A program made the translations under genes and the position numbers. Below are positions 24,413-33,437 of a stretch of DNA of 64,000 bases, one piece after another (the first letter of the stretch is position 1; every line of letters starts with the position of its first letter). The stretch comes from JABCPE02 sp963519075 (GTDB lineage Bacteria; Bacteroidota; Bacteroidia; Flavobacteriales; Weeksellaceae): contig CAUQMH010000002.1 in the NCBI GenBank assembly GCA_963519075.1, positions 28,169-92,168 of the forward strand, read 5' to 3'. The notes beneath the pieces were generated by a model. That model worked only from the letters and a program-made list of their open reading frames with translations, was not told where the DNA came from and searched no databases.

Positions 24413-25525
24413 ATGTCTAAAAAATATTATATAATTTCAGGAGAAGCTTCTGGGGATTTACACGGTTCTAACCTGATGAAAGCCATCCTAAAAAAAGAAC
24501 CTGATGCTGAGTTCAGATTTTGGGGAGGCGACCTGATGAAAGAAGTAGGCGGAACATTGGTAAAGCATTACAAAGACCTTGCGTTCATGGGATTCTTGGA
24601 AGTTGTTTTAAATCTTAAAACTATTCTGAGAAACATAAAATTTTGTAAAGAAGACATAAAAAAATACCCGCCAGATGTTCTTATTTTGGTGGATTACCCA
24701 GGCTTCAACCTAAGAATCGCAAAGTTTGCTAAATCATTAGGAATCAAAGTGGTATATTATATTTCTCCACAGCTTTGGGCTTGGAAGGAAGGCCGCGTAG
24801 AAACCATCAAAAAATATGTAGATGAGATGCTGGTAATCCTTCCTTTCGAAGAGGATTTTTACAGAAAACATTCTGTAAAAGCTCACTTTGTGGGACATCC
24901 TCTTTTGGATGCGATTTCAAATCTAAACCCAATTAACAGTCAAGAATTTAAGAAACAAAACAATTTAGACAGCAGGAAAATCATCGCATTACTCCCAGGA
25001 AGCCGAAAACAAGAGATAAGAAAAATGCTTGGTCTGATGCTCAGCATAACTCCTTATTTCAAAGATTATCAGTTCGTTATAGCAGGAGCACCTTCTCTAC
25101 CAAAAGAATTTTATGATGAGTTTTTGACGGATGATGTGCATTTCGTGTCCAATAAAACTTATGATTTGCTTCGTTCCTCCAAAGCCGCTCTGGTAACCTC
25201 TGGAACAGCAACGCTGGAAACCGCACTTCTAAAAATCCCAGAAGTAGTCTGTTACCGCGGAAGCTGGATTTCTTATCAAATCGCAAAAAGGCTGGTAAAG
25301 CACATTAAATTTATTTCTTTGGTAAATTTAATCATGGATAAAGAAGTTGTTAAAGAACTGATACAAAACGATTTAACAACAGAAAACATAAAATCTGAAT
25401 TAGAAAAAATCTTAAATCCAGAGCAAAGAGAAAAAATCCTAAACGAATACGAAAAACTAAACCACCTCCTCGGAGGTAAGGGAGCGAGTGAGTGCGCCGC
25501 AGAAATCATCACAAAACTACCATGA
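24413..25525 (+). CDS. lpxB: Lipid-A-disaccharide synthase
   Basis: A GT19 glycosyltransferase that joins UDP-2,3-diacylglucosamine and lipid X to form the lipid A disaccharide at the inner membrane; 370 residues. Seen: YYIISGEASGDLHGSNLM, FRFWGGDLM, LILVDYPGFNLRIAK, YYISPQLWAWKEGRV, HFVGHPLLDA, IALLPGSRKQEI and ATLETALLKIPEVVCYR. Its stop overlaps the comEC ATG as ATGA. Confidence 0.96.
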   Translation: MSKKYYIISGEASGDLHGSNLMKAILKKEPDAEFRFWGGDLMKEVGGTLVKHYKDLAFMGFLEVVLNLKTILRNIKFCKEDIKKYPPDVLILVDYPGFNLRIAKFAKSLGIKVVYYISPQLWAWKEGRVETIKKYVDEMLVILPFEEDFYRKHSVKAHFVGHPLLDAISNLNPINSQEFKKQNNLDSRKIIALLPGSRKQEIRKMLGLMLSITPYFKDYQFVIAGAPSLPKEFYDEFLTDDVHFVSNKTYDLLRSSKAALVTSGTATLETALLKIPEVVCYRGSWISYQIAKRLVKHIKFISLVNLIMDKEVVKELIQNDLTTENIKSELEKILNPEQREKILNEYEKLNHLLGGKGASECAAEIITKLP

Positions 25526-27297
25526 ACAAACAGCCTTTGCTAATTTGCGCCATCAGTTTTGGATTGGGAATTTTCTTTCAAGACAAATTTGATTTCCCTT
25601 TTTGGGGAGCGGCTGCCACATTAGTTTTAGGTATTGTGGGCTTTTTAGCAGGATTTTTTATCCGAAATTTCTTTTTTGACAAACTGAAATCGGTGTTTTT
25701 GGTATTTTTGTTTTTCAGCATTGGAATATTTTTGCATTTCCTTAACTCAAATCATGCACAAAATTTTGATTTTGAGAAAAATAAAACAACTAAAATCGTT
25801 TTTCAGCTCAGCAAAAAACTGAACTCCAACGAAAGAAACAAACGCTATGAAGTTGAGATTCTCAATTTTGAAAAGCCCTTTTCGGCTGTAATTTCTATCC
25901 CGAAAGAACAGCAAGAACTTGATTTTCTGCATTTTTACTCGGCTGAAGCTTATCTGAATCCCACCCAGAAACCACAGTACGATTTTCAGTTTGATTATCA
26001 AAAATATTTAGCTCGTCAAAACATTCATTATCAAGGCTTTATTCCTGATGAGATTTCATTCAAAAAGAAAGAATCCGTAAATTTCGCTGATAAAATAAAA
26101 CAAAAACGACTGGATTTGCTTTTAAGAATAGATAATTCCAGCCTTCAACCGCAGAATAAAGCGATTTTAAAAGGAATAATCCTCGCCGACCGAACGGAAA
26201 TAGACCAAGAAATCATCAATTATTTCAGCAAAACTGGCTTAATCCATATTTTGGCGATTTCGGGTTCTCATATGGCGATTATTTTCTTAATGATTTTATT
26301 TGTCTTAAATCCTATTTTTTCGGTGAAATACAGAAATATTCCGATTTATATTTCATTAGCAGCCATCTGGGGATTTGCGATATTCATTGATTATGGAAAT
26401 TCTGTGGTGCGTTCGTGCATCATGATTACAGTCTATTATATTATGATTTTTTTGCAGAGAAAACCTAATCTTCTGCACTCTTTGGCTTTGGCTGGGATGA
26501 TGATACTTTCTATTGATACTCAGCAGCTTTTCGATGTAGGTTTTCAATTGAGTTTCTTAGCGGTTTTTGGGATTTTTTGGCTATACAAACCTATCACCAA
26601 CCATTATAAACCACTAAAAAACAGAGCGATAAGATTCATTCTAAATACTTTTTCTCTGAGTCTTGCCGCCCAGCTGACCACACTTCCATTGATATTATTC
26701 TACTTTCATCAGTTTTCTATAATGTCTGTTTTTATCAATGTTATCAGCATTATGGTATCGCAGGGATTTATTATTTTTTCCTTTATTGTTTCTATTTTGT
26801 TTGGAATAGAATTTACTCCCGATTGGCTTTTAGAAATATACGACTGGTGCGCGAGTTTTTTCCTAAATATGGTTGCTTTTTTCTCAAAAACAGATTTTAG
26901 TTTCGTGGAAAATGTTTCCATCCAAATTCCTGAACTTATTATTTTATTTGTGCTTATCTATTTATTGAGAAGTGTTTTTGAAAAACCGAATATAAAGACT
27001 TTCACGCGTTTTTCTTTCTTCATTTTGCTTTTTGTTTTTACAAGAATATTGACTAATTTTTATTTTTGGAAAAAGGAAGAAATACTGCTTCATTCTTTTT
27101 TTAAACAAAATATTGTTTCCTTAAAACAAGGAGACAAAGTTGTTTTTATCGTAAATGATGAGATGGATATGGAAAAAATTAATAACTTTGTTATAAAATC
27201 CTATATTACATCTAGAAGAATAAAAAATATAGAAATAAAAAAAGTAAAACCTATGACCAAGTTAAAAATAAACCAAACTATCTATGAAATAAAATAA
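25522..27297 (+). CDS. comEC: ComEC/Rec2 family membrane protein
   Basis: About 591 residues; the ATG at 25522 overlaps the lpxB stop and is preferred over the longer frame. Several N-terminal spans are followed by a soluble DUF4131 region, then the polytopic Competence domain with LADRTEIDQEIINYFSKTGLIHILAISGSH as its signature stretch (about residues 221-250). ComEC forms the inner-membrane channel for transforming DNA. The metallo-beta-lactamase domain found in many ComEC proteins is missing; the C-terminus ends in a short soluble part, as in other flavobacterial members. Confidence 0.88.
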   Translation: MNKQPLLICAISFGLGIFFQDKFDFPFWGAAATLVLGIVGFLAGFFIRNFFFDKLKSVFLVFLFFSIGIFLHFLNSNHAQNFDFEKNKTTKIVFQLSKKLNSNERNKRYEVEILNFEKPFSAVISIPKEQQELDFLHFYSAEAYLNPTQKPQYDFQFDYQKYLARQNIHYQGFIPDEISFKKKESVNFADKIKQKRLDLLLRIDNSSLQPQNKAILKGIILADRTEIDQEIINYFSKTGLIHILAISGSHMAIIFLMILFVLNPIFSVKYRNIPIYISLAAIWGFAIFIDYGNSVVRSCIMITVYYIMIFLQRKPNLLHSLALAGMMILSIDTQQLFDVGFQLSFLAVFGIFWLYKPITNHYKPLKNRAIRFILNTFSLSLAAQLTTLPLILFYFHQFSIMSVFINVISIMVSQGFIIFSFIVSILFGIEFTPDWLLEIYDWCASFFLNMVAFFSKTDFSFVENVSIQIPELIILFVLIYLLRSVFEKPNIKTFTRFSFFILLFVFTRILTNFYFWKKEEILLHSFFKQNIVSLKQGDKVVFIVNDEMDMEKINNFVIKSYITSRRIKNIEIKKVKPMTKLKINQTIYEIK

Positions 27298-27450
27298 AAA
27301 AATCCGAGAATTTGTTGGCTCTCGGATCATGGCTAATAGATTCTAACATCTACTTTTTGACCAATAATGGTCGGGGATTCTAAATATAGTATTTCAAAAC
27401 AGATTAAAAGAAATACTACAACTAAAAAAACTAATTATAACATTGGGGGC
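27290..27450 (-). ncRNA. Candidate structured small RNA on the minus strand
   Basis: The gap between comEC and porG holds no gene. Read on the minus strand it has three hairpins in order: a 9-bp stem (27387-27395 with 27410-27418), a 5-bp stem with a 4-base loop (27359-27363 with 27368-27372), and an 8-bp stem (27302-27309 with 27320-27327) followed by a T-run, a typical terminator. No minus-strand gene lies upstream for it to serve. A TAATTTTG -7 box is at 27450-27457. No known RNA family is recognised, and no good reading frame is seen. Confidence 0.4.
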
Positions 27451-27602
27451 AAAATTACAAAATTTATGCCGAAAATCATGTTTTTAATTTAAATTGGTTT
27501 TTAAAATTTTATATGTTATTGATTTTCAGAGATAAAAATTTATTTTTCGTTTCTCAATCAATAATTTAATAGTATTTTTCGTTTTTTAACAATATTTAGA
27601 CA

Positions 27603-27630
27603 TTGATAAATTAAAAAAAAGTTATATTTG
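27603..27630 (+). promoter_or_regulatory. Promoter of the porG operon
   Basis: TTG at 27603-27605, a 17-base spacer and TATATTTG at 27623-27630. It overlaps the region just before a TTG (27635), so the ATG at 27662 is the likely start of porG. Confidence 0.6.
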
Positions 27631-27661
27631 CAAATTGAAAATAAATAAAATAATTTTAGAT

Positions 27662-28453
27662 ATGAAAAAACACATAACATTTGGATTGTTTACTTTGTGT
27701 ATGTTTATGGGATTTTCTCAAAGACATGAAATAGGAGTAAAAGGCGGATACTCAATTGTTGGAGGGGATGCTAAAAGTGTGATAAGATCCTTTCCTGATG
27801 CAGGAACAAACAGGAGAGTTCAACCTACATACATAGGTGCATTTTACAAAAGAAACCTAAACCCAAGACAGGGGATAAGAGTTGAGGGAGCATATAACAT
27901 AGCTTTCTTTGACAATATTTATACAGGTGGAGTTAAAATGTCAAATGATATTTTAGAGGCGTCCGCTTTATTTGAATATGCTTTTTTCTCTATCAATGAT
28001 GAGTTAAAGAAGGATGAAACTAAATTTAGTCCATATGTTTTCGCTGGGCTTTCTGGAATAATGTATGATGCTCCAAACCTTACAACTACTGTAGGACAAT
28101 CAAGTAGAGGATTTTTGATTTCTACTACATACACTGGTGAAAACATCCACAAAAAGAAAGTAACTTTAGGTATTCCTTTTGGTTTAGGTCTAAAATACAA
28201 ATTTGGATATAACTGGGCTATCTTTGCTGAGGCTATGTTTAGATATACATTTACTGATAATCTTGATTATAGTAATCTTGATAAAATGAATCATACTATT
28301 AGATACAATGTTTCTCCTGCAAACCGTGCAGCTGCAGAAACTGCTCTACAACAGTATATGGATGGACACAAGGGTAAAGGTAAAGATTGGTTAAACTCTG
28401 TTACAATAGGTATTTCCTATGCATTTGGAAGACCACCTTGTTATTGTAAATAA
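27662..28453 (+). CDS. porG: PorG-like outer-membrane protein (T9SS, DUF6089)
   Basis: A 263-residue protein: signal peptide (HITFGLFTLCMFMGFSQ) followed by a small outer-membrane beta-barrel (HEIGVKGGYSIVGGD, TYIGAFYKRNLNPRQGIRVE, SPYVFAGLSGIMYD, NSVTIGISYAFGRPPCY). It matches the DUF6089 family, which includes PorG, a type IX secretion outer-membrane component in Porphyromonas gingivalis. The following order uppS-bamA-ompH-ompH is the same as around porG there. The start is the ATG at 27662; a longer TTG frame begins at the promoter. The family call is by motif and synteny. Confidence 0.78.
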   Translation: MKKHITFGLFTLCMFMGFSQRHEIGVKGGYSIVGGDAKSVIRSFPDAGTNRRVQPTYIGAFYKRNLNPRQGIRVEGAYNIAFFDNIYTGGVKMSNDILEASALFEYAFFSINDELKKDETKFSPYVFAGLSGIMYDAPNLTTTVGQSSRGFLISTTYTGENIHKKKVTLGIPFGLGLKYKFGYNWAIFAEAMFRYTFTDNLDYSNLDKMNHTIRYNVSPANRAAAETALQQYMDGHKGKGKDWLNSVTIGISYAFGRPPCYCK

Positions 28454-28460
28454 AAAATAA

Positions 28461-29210
28461 ATGATATCTGTAAAAGAAAAGTTAAATTTTGATAATCTGC
28501 CCAAGCATGTTGCCATCATTATGGATGGCAATGGCAGGTGGGCAAAATCACAAAATAAAGAAAGAACTTTTGGGCATAAAAATGCCATAAAAGCTGTAAG
28601 AGAGGCTATCAGTGCTTGTAATGAAGTGGGTATTCCTTATCTTACGCTTTATACTTTTTCAACGGAAAACTGGAACAGACCAACGGAGGAAGTAGATACA
28701 CTTATGAATCTACTTTCTTCTACATTGTTACAGGAGGCTAAAGAGATTTTTTCAAAAGGAATTAGAATCCGTGCCATAGGAGATTTAGAAGCACTACCAG
28801 AAGATGTAAGAAATCAGCTCTATAATATCATGGAGCTTACTAAAAATAACACCAAAGGAAATCTTACACTAGCTTTAAGCTATGGTTCACAAAAAGAAAT
28901 ACTAAATGCTGTAAAAGAACTGTGTAAAAAGGTAAAAAATGGAGACATTGATGAAAACTATATTGATGAAAAACTTTTTGAACAGTATCTATATACCAAG
29001 GAAATTCCACCAGTAGATTTACTTATTAGAACAAGTGGAGAAGTTCGGGTTAGTAATTTCCTGCTATGGCAAATTGCTTATGCAGAGATGCAGTTTATAG
29101 ATGTTTTATGGCCAGACTTTACCAAAGAAACTTTTTTCCAATGTATTTTAGACTATCAAACTAAAGAACGCCGGTTCGGTAAAATAAGTGAGCAGTTAGA
29201 AAACAAGTAG
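28461..29210 (+). CDS. uppS: Undecaprenyl diphosphate synthase (isoprenyl transferase)
   Basis: A cis-prenyltransferase that builds the C55 carrier lipid for peptidoglycan and polysaccharide assembly; 249 residues. Seen: HVAIIMDGNGRWAKSQ with the catalytic Asp, RTFGHKNAIKAVREA, LYTFSTENWNRP and LIRTSGEVRVSNFLLWQ. It starts 7 bases after the porG stop and is followed by bamA after 27 bases. Confidence 0.97.
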   Translation: MISVKEKLNFDNLPKHVAIIMDGNGRWAKSQNKERTFGHKNAIKAVREAISACNEVGIPYLTLYTFSTENWNRPTEEVDTLMNLLSSTLLQEAKEIFSKGIRIRAIGDLEALPEDVRNQLYNIMELTKNNTKGNLTLALSYGSQKEILNAVKELCKKVKNGDIDENYIDEKLFEQYLYTKEIPPVDLLIRTSGEVRVSNFLLWQIAYAEMQFIDVLWPDFTKETFFQCILDYQTKERRFGKISEQLENK

Positions 29211-29237
29211 TAAAAGTAGAATTTAAGAAAAAATCAC

Positions 29238-31760
29238 ATGAATTTTAAAATATTGCCAATTATCCTTCTAATGGCATCTGCAACTCAGGTTCAAGGACAA
29301 ATTACCCAAAAAGAGAATGCAACACAGATTTCTGAAAAACAAAGTGGAAGTTATACCCTTCAGGGAATCGTTGTAGATGGTGTGAAAAAATACACTCCTG
29401 AGCAAATATTAAAATTTACAGGTCTCTACAAAGGAGAAGCTGTGGAAATACCTGGGCAGAGAATCAGTAATGCAATCAAAAAACTTTGGGACACAAACTC
29501 TTTCTCAAAAGTGGAAGTTTATGTAGAAAGCGTAAATGGAGAACAGGTGGTTTTGAGATTTGCTTTACAAGATTTGAAGGAACTTAAAGATATTAAATTC
29601 ACAGGAAAAGGCATTAAAAAATCCCAAAATGAAAAGTTAATCAAGGAAAATGACCTAAAACCTGGAACAAAAATTACTGAAAATTTAGTTTCTACACTTC
29701 AAAATAAAATCCCTCAACAATACATAAAAAAAGGATTTGCAGATGCTAAAATCAATATCCAAGAAAAAACAAACGGCGAAGACCCGAATTTGGTAGATTG
29801 GACCATTGAAGTTGATAAAGGGAAAAAAGTAAAAATAGAGAGTATCAACTTTGAAGGAAATGAAAATATTTCTTCCAAAAAACTTAGAAAAAAAGGATTT
29901 AAAAATACTAAACAAAAAAGATTTTTCGCGGGTATCCTTAAACCTTCTAAGTTAATAAAAGAAAAATACGAGGAAGACAAACATAATTTGATAAGCTACT
30001 ATAACTCACTCGGTTACAGAGATGCTAAAATCATTTCTGATACTATAACGAGAAGTGACAAAGGTTTCGATATCAAAGTAAAATTAGAAGAAGGTAAAAA
30101 ATACTATATCGGAAATATAGAATTCTACGGGAATACAGTTTTCTCAACAGAAACACTGCAAAGACTTTTGGGATACAAAAAAGGAGACATCTATGATGCT
30201 GTAGGATTTAATAAAAAAGTGGGAGAAGACGGCGGTAAGGATGATGATTCTGATTTGAAATCATTATACATGAATAGTGGTTATCTTTTCTCTAACATTA
30301 CTCCGATAGAAAAGTCTGTGGAGGGAGATTCTATCAACCTAGAAATCCGTATCACAGAGGGCGAAAGAGCTACTTGGAACAAAGTTACTTGGTCTGGAAA
30401 CACTACTACCCATGACCATGTTATCCTTCGTGCATTGAGAACACGCCCTGGGAAACTTTTCTCTAAAAGTGACATCAAAAGAACTTATTTTGATTTAGCA
30501 GGGATGCAGTTCTTTGACCCTCAAAAAATCGGACAAGAGATAAAACCAAATCCACAGGATAACACGGTGGATATCCATTGGACATTAGAGGAAAAAGGTT
30601 CTTCACAAATCCAGCTTCAGGCAGGATATGGTGGAAACACTTTCATTGGTACATTGGGGCTAACTTTCAACAACTTCTCTTTGAGAAAATTCTTGAAATT
30701 TAACAAGTTAATTCCTCAAGGGGACGGACAGACACTTTCTCTACAAGCGCAGGCTGGGCAATATTTCCAGACTTATAGTGCATCATTCGTGGAGCCGTGG
30801 CTTTTCGGCAAGAGACCTACTGCTTTGTCTGTGAGTTTCAGCCACTCTCGTGTGAAATATTCTGACTACTATGGTACCCCTATGAAGTTAAACATTCTAT
30901 CAGCATCTGTTGGGCTCAATAAACTTCTAGAATGGCCAGATAACTATTTTTCACTTTATACAGGGCTTTCTTACCAGAGATATAGTTTTAATAATTATAC
31001 ATTCTATTTTGGGGAAGAAACTCTAACGCATGGTACAGCGAACAACTTTGCATTTAATGTAAGTTTGAGCAGAAACTCAGCTGGATATGACCCTATATTC
31101 CCTACTACAGGTTCTAATATAGAGTTGTCGGCTAAATTCACTCCACCTTATTCATCATTTAATAATAAGGATTATTCCACTATGTCTACTGCTGATAAAT
31201 ATAGATGGATGGAATACTACAAGATAAAATTCAAAGCAGATGCTTATAATGAAATTTTAGGTAAGTTAGTATTAAGAAGTAGTGCAGAAATGGGATTCCT
31301 TCATGGATACAATAAACAGCTGGGAGCACCTCCTTTTGAGCGTTTCTACATGGGAGGAACAGGACTCTACAGCGGTAGATATGATGGTAGAGAGCTTATC
31401 CCGCTTCGTGGATATGATGACCCATCTACATCTGGTGGAACATCTACGGATGTAACTCCTACTGGTGGTGGTATTTTATATAACAGATTTGCTCTTGAGC
31501 TGAGATACCCTATTTCTATGAACCAAACAGCTAAAATATACGGATTGGCTTTCGCTGAAGGAGGTAACACATGGAAAGGATTTAACACTTATAATCCATT
31601 CAAATTACAGAGATCTGTGGGTGTAGGTGTGAGAATCTATATGGGAGCATTCGGGCTTATCGGATTTGATTTTGCTTATGGAATTGATAAACTGCCTTAT
31701 TCTACATCTAATTCTCCATCAGGATGGCAGACTCATTTCTTGATGAATCAATCACTATAA
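29238..31760 (+). CDS. bamA: BamA, outer-membrane protein assembly factor
   Basis: An 840-residue Omp85 protein that inserts beta-barrels into the outer membrane. It has a signal peptide (MNFKILPIILLMASATQVQG), then about five POTRA repeats (residues about 40-430, e.g. LQGIVVDGVKKYTPEQIL, IGNIEFYGNTVFSTETL), and a C-terminal 16-strand barrel from about residue 455 with the conserved ERFYMGGTGLYSGRYDGREL-type loop and LRGYDD. The end ...FLMNQSL is typical of flavobacterial BamA. Confidence 0.96.
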   Translation: MNFKILPIILLMASATQVQGQITQKENATQISEKQSGSYTLQGIVVDGVKKYTPEQILKFTGLYKGEAVEIPGQRISNAIKKLWDTNSFSKVEVYVESVNGEQVVLRFALQDLKELKDIKFTGKGIKKSQNEKLIKENDLKPGTKITENLVSTLQNKIPQQYIKKGFADAKINIQEKTNGEDPNLVDWTIEVDKGKKVKIESINFEGNENISSKKLRKKGFKNTKQKRFFAGILKPSKLIKEKYEEDKHNLISYYNSLGYRDAKIISDTITRSDKGFDIKVKLEEGKKYYIGNIEFYGNTVFSTETLQRLLGYKKGDIYDAVGFNKKVGEDGGKDDDSDLKSLYMNSGYLFSNITPIEKSVEGDSINLEIRITEGERATWNKVTWSGNTTTHDHVILRALRTRPGKLFSKSDIKRTYFDLAGMQFFDPQKIGQEIKPNPQDNTVDIHWTLEEKGSSQIQLQAGYGGNTFIGTLGLTFNNFSLRKFLKFNKLIPQGDGQTLSLQAQAGQYFQTYSASFVEPWLFGKRPTALSVSFSHSRVKYSDYYGTPMKLNILSASVGLNKLLEWPDNYFSLYTGLSYQRYSFNNYTFYFGEETLTHGTANNFAFNVSLSRNSAGYDPIFPTTGSNIELSAKFTPPYSSFNNKDYSTMSTADKYRWMEYYKIKFKADAYNEILGKLVLRSSAEMGFLHGYNKQLGAPPFERFYMGGTGLYSGRYDGRELIPLRGYDDPSTSGGTSTDVTPTGGGILYNRFALELRYPISMNQTAKIYGLAFAEGGNTWKGFNTYNPFKLQRSVGVGVRIYMGAFGLIGFDFAYGIDKLPYSTSNSPSGWQTHFLMNQSL

Positions 31761-31771
31761 AAGATTTAAAA

Positions 31772-32359
31772 ATGAGAAAATACGCATTATTTTTAGGAAT
31801 AATTTTCATGTTTGGGGGATTTGTAGTATCTTCGGCACAGAAAATTGGCGTAGTGGATTCTGATTTTATCTTAAGAAGTCTTCCTGAATACAAGGAAGCT
31901 GATGAAAGATTTAATAAGCAGATAAAGTACTGGCAGATGCAGCTGGACTCCTTACAGTCAAACTACAATAAAAAGAAAGAACTCTTTGATAATGAAAGAA
32001 TCCTTTTAGTAGGAGAACAGCTGAAAACAAGGGAAAAAGAAGTGGCTGATTTAGAGAAAAAAGTGCAGGCTCATTTGAAAGAAAAATTCACTGCACAGGG
32101 AGAAATCAACACATTCAGAGCCAAAGTAGTTCAGCCTTTCCAAGAAAAAGTGTGGAACGCTATCAGAACTATTGCCGAAAAAAATGATTTAGGCATAATT
32201 CTTGATAGAAGTTCTGACAGCAGTGTACTATTCACTGATAAAAGGTATGACTACACCAAGATGGTGCTGGATCTCCTGATGAGGGACAACCCAAAAGATG
32301 GAGAGAAGGATAAAGAAAATAAAAAGGAAAAAAATAATTCCAAGAAAAATAAAAAATAA
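31772..32359 (+). CDS. OmpH/Skp-family periplasmic chaperone, first copy
   Basis: About 195 residues. The ATG at 31772 lies just after the bamA stop; a longer frame would overlap bamA and is not used. A signal peptide (YALFLGIIFMFGGFVVSSAQ) is followed by IGVVDSDFILRSLPEYKEAD, the usual Skp opening, a long charged helical hairpin, and ILDRSSDSSVLFTDKRYDYT. A Lys/Asn/Glu-rich tail of about 25 residues ends the protein and is absent from the second copy. Skp proteins hold unfolded outer-membrane proteins for BamA. Confidence 0.88.
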   Translation: MRKYALFLGIIFMFGGFVVSSAQKIGVVDSDFILRSLPEYKEADERFNKQIKYWQMQLDSLQSNYNKKKELFDNERILLVGEQLKTREKEVADLEKKVQAHLKEKFTAQGEINTFRAKVVQPFQEKVWNAIRTIAEKNDLGIILDRSSDSSVLFTDKRYDYTKMVLDLLMRDNPKDGEKDKENKKEKNNSKKNKK

Positions 32360-32383
32360 GAATATTAAATTTAATCAAAAGTT

Positions 32384-32887
32384 ATGAAAAAATCAGGTTT
32401 ATTATTTGCATTCGCAATGTTTTTAATGTCTTTCGGAACAGTTAGCGCTCAGAAACTAGCAACTCTAGATGTTGCAGAAATCTTGAACCTAATGCCAGAG
32501 AAGAAAAAAGCAGACCAACAACTAGAAGCTTTCAGCAAAACTAAACAAGCTGAAATCGAAAAGCAAATGACTGCAGCTGAAGCTAAATTCAAAAAATACC
32601 AAGAAGAAGGCCCTAAGCAAACTCCAAAAGTTAACCAAGAAAGAGAACAAGAATTGCAAAAATTGCAACAAAATATTCAGCAAATGACTCAAGTAGCTCA
32701 GCAAGACTTAGCTAAAAGACAAGCTGAAGCATATGCACCTATCGAAAAGAAAGTGAATGATGCTGTATCAAAAGTAGCAAAAGCTAATGGTTGGGATTTT
32801 GTATTTGATACTAATACTGTTGGACTTATCTACAGAGGTGGAGCAGATGCTACTGCAGCAGTAAAAAAAGAATTAGGACTTAAATAA
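32384..32887 (+). CDS. OmpH/Skp-family periplasmic chaperone, second copy
   Basis: A 167-residue homologue of the preceding gene: signal peptide (GLLFAFAMFLMSFGTVSAQ), LATLDVAEILNLMPEKKKAD, a glutamine-rich coiled-coil arm (REQELQKLQQNIQQMTQ), and WDFVFDTNTVGLIYRGGADA. It lies 24 bases after the first copy and ends at a strong terminator, closing the porG-uppS-bamA operon. Confidence 0.9.
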   Translation: MKKSGLLFAFAMFLMSFGTVSAQKLATLDVAEILNLMPEKKKADQQLEAFSKTKQAEIEKQMTAAEAKFKKYQEEGPKQTPKVNQEREQELQKLQQNIQQMTQVAQQDLAKRQAEAYAPIEKKVNDAVSKVAKANGWDFVFDTNTVGLIYRGGADATAAVKKELGLK

Positions 32888-32910
32888 TTTTCTTAATAAT
32901 TAAGACACAA

Positions 32911-32938
32911 AACCACTCAATATTGAGTGGTTTTTTTT
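32911..32938 (+). terminator. Terminator of the porG-bamA-ompH operon
   Basis: A perfect inverted repeat centred at 32920/32921 (CCACTCAAT paired with its complement) followed by eight T. Confidence 0.8.
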
Positions 32939-32945
32939 AAATTTG
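32938..32945 (+). promoter_or_regulatory. -7 promoter box of the thioesterase gene
   Basis: TAAATTTG immediately after the terminator, 18 bases before the ATG at 32964; it contains the alternative TTG start at 32943. Confidence 0.45.
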
Positions 32946-32963
32946 ACATCTAAATACTTTACA

Positions 32964-33434
32964 ATGGAACTATTTTCAAAAGCAAAAATCAGATTTACAG
33001 ACTGTGACCCTATGGGGCATCTTAACAATTCTAGATACATAGACTACATGCTCAATGCCCGAGAAGACCACATGGCAGAGCATTATGAATTCACCCACGA
33101 AGAATACGCCCACAAGACAGGCTGTGTATGGGTAGTTATACAAAACGAAATAGCCTATCTGAAAGAAGTGAAATACAACAAGGAAGTGATTATTTCCAGC
33201 AAACTGATAGAGCTAAGTGACAGAACCTGCAAATTAGAGCTTCTCATGAAAGACCTAGACACTGAGAAAATATACGCTGTGCTTTGGTGTACTTTCATTC
33301 ATTTTAATTTAAAAACTAGAAAATCAGAAGTAATGAGTGAGGATATCATTCAAGCAAATCAAAAATTCTTAACCAAAGTAGAACAGACTGATTTTCAGTC
33401 AAGAGCTAATTATCTAAGAACTCTAAATAAATAA
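32964..33434 (+). CDS. Hotdog-fold acyl-CoA thioesterase (4HBT family)
   Basis: About 156 residues of the 4-hydroxybenzoyl-CoA thioesterase superfamily. Seen: KIRFTDCDPMGHLNNSRYIDYML with the catalytic Asp region, VVIQNEIAYLKEVKYNKEV and LWCTFIHFNLKTRKS. The family hydrolyses acyl-CoA or acyl-ACP; the chain specificity is unknown. The ATG at 32964 is preferred because the longer TTG start sits in the promoter. rfbD follows after 3 bases. Confidence 0.85.
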   Translation: MELFSKAKIRFTDCDPMGHLNNSRYIDYMLNAREDHMAEHYEFTHEEYAHKTGCVWVVIQNEIAYLKEVKYNKEVIISSKLIELSDRTCKLELLMKDLDTEKIYAVLWCTFIHFNLKTRKSEVMSEDIIQANQKFLTKVEQTDFQSRANYLRTLNK

Positions 33435-33437
33435 TTC

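Noticed and set aside
27302..27327. Terminator of comEC
   Set aside because: The hairpin is followed on the plus strand by CATGGC, not T; the T-run is on the minus-strand side.
27635..27661. TTG start extending porG by nine codons
   Set aside because: The expected transcription start from the box at 27623-27630 falls at about this TTG, and the ATG at 27662 is followed at once by a normal signal peptide.
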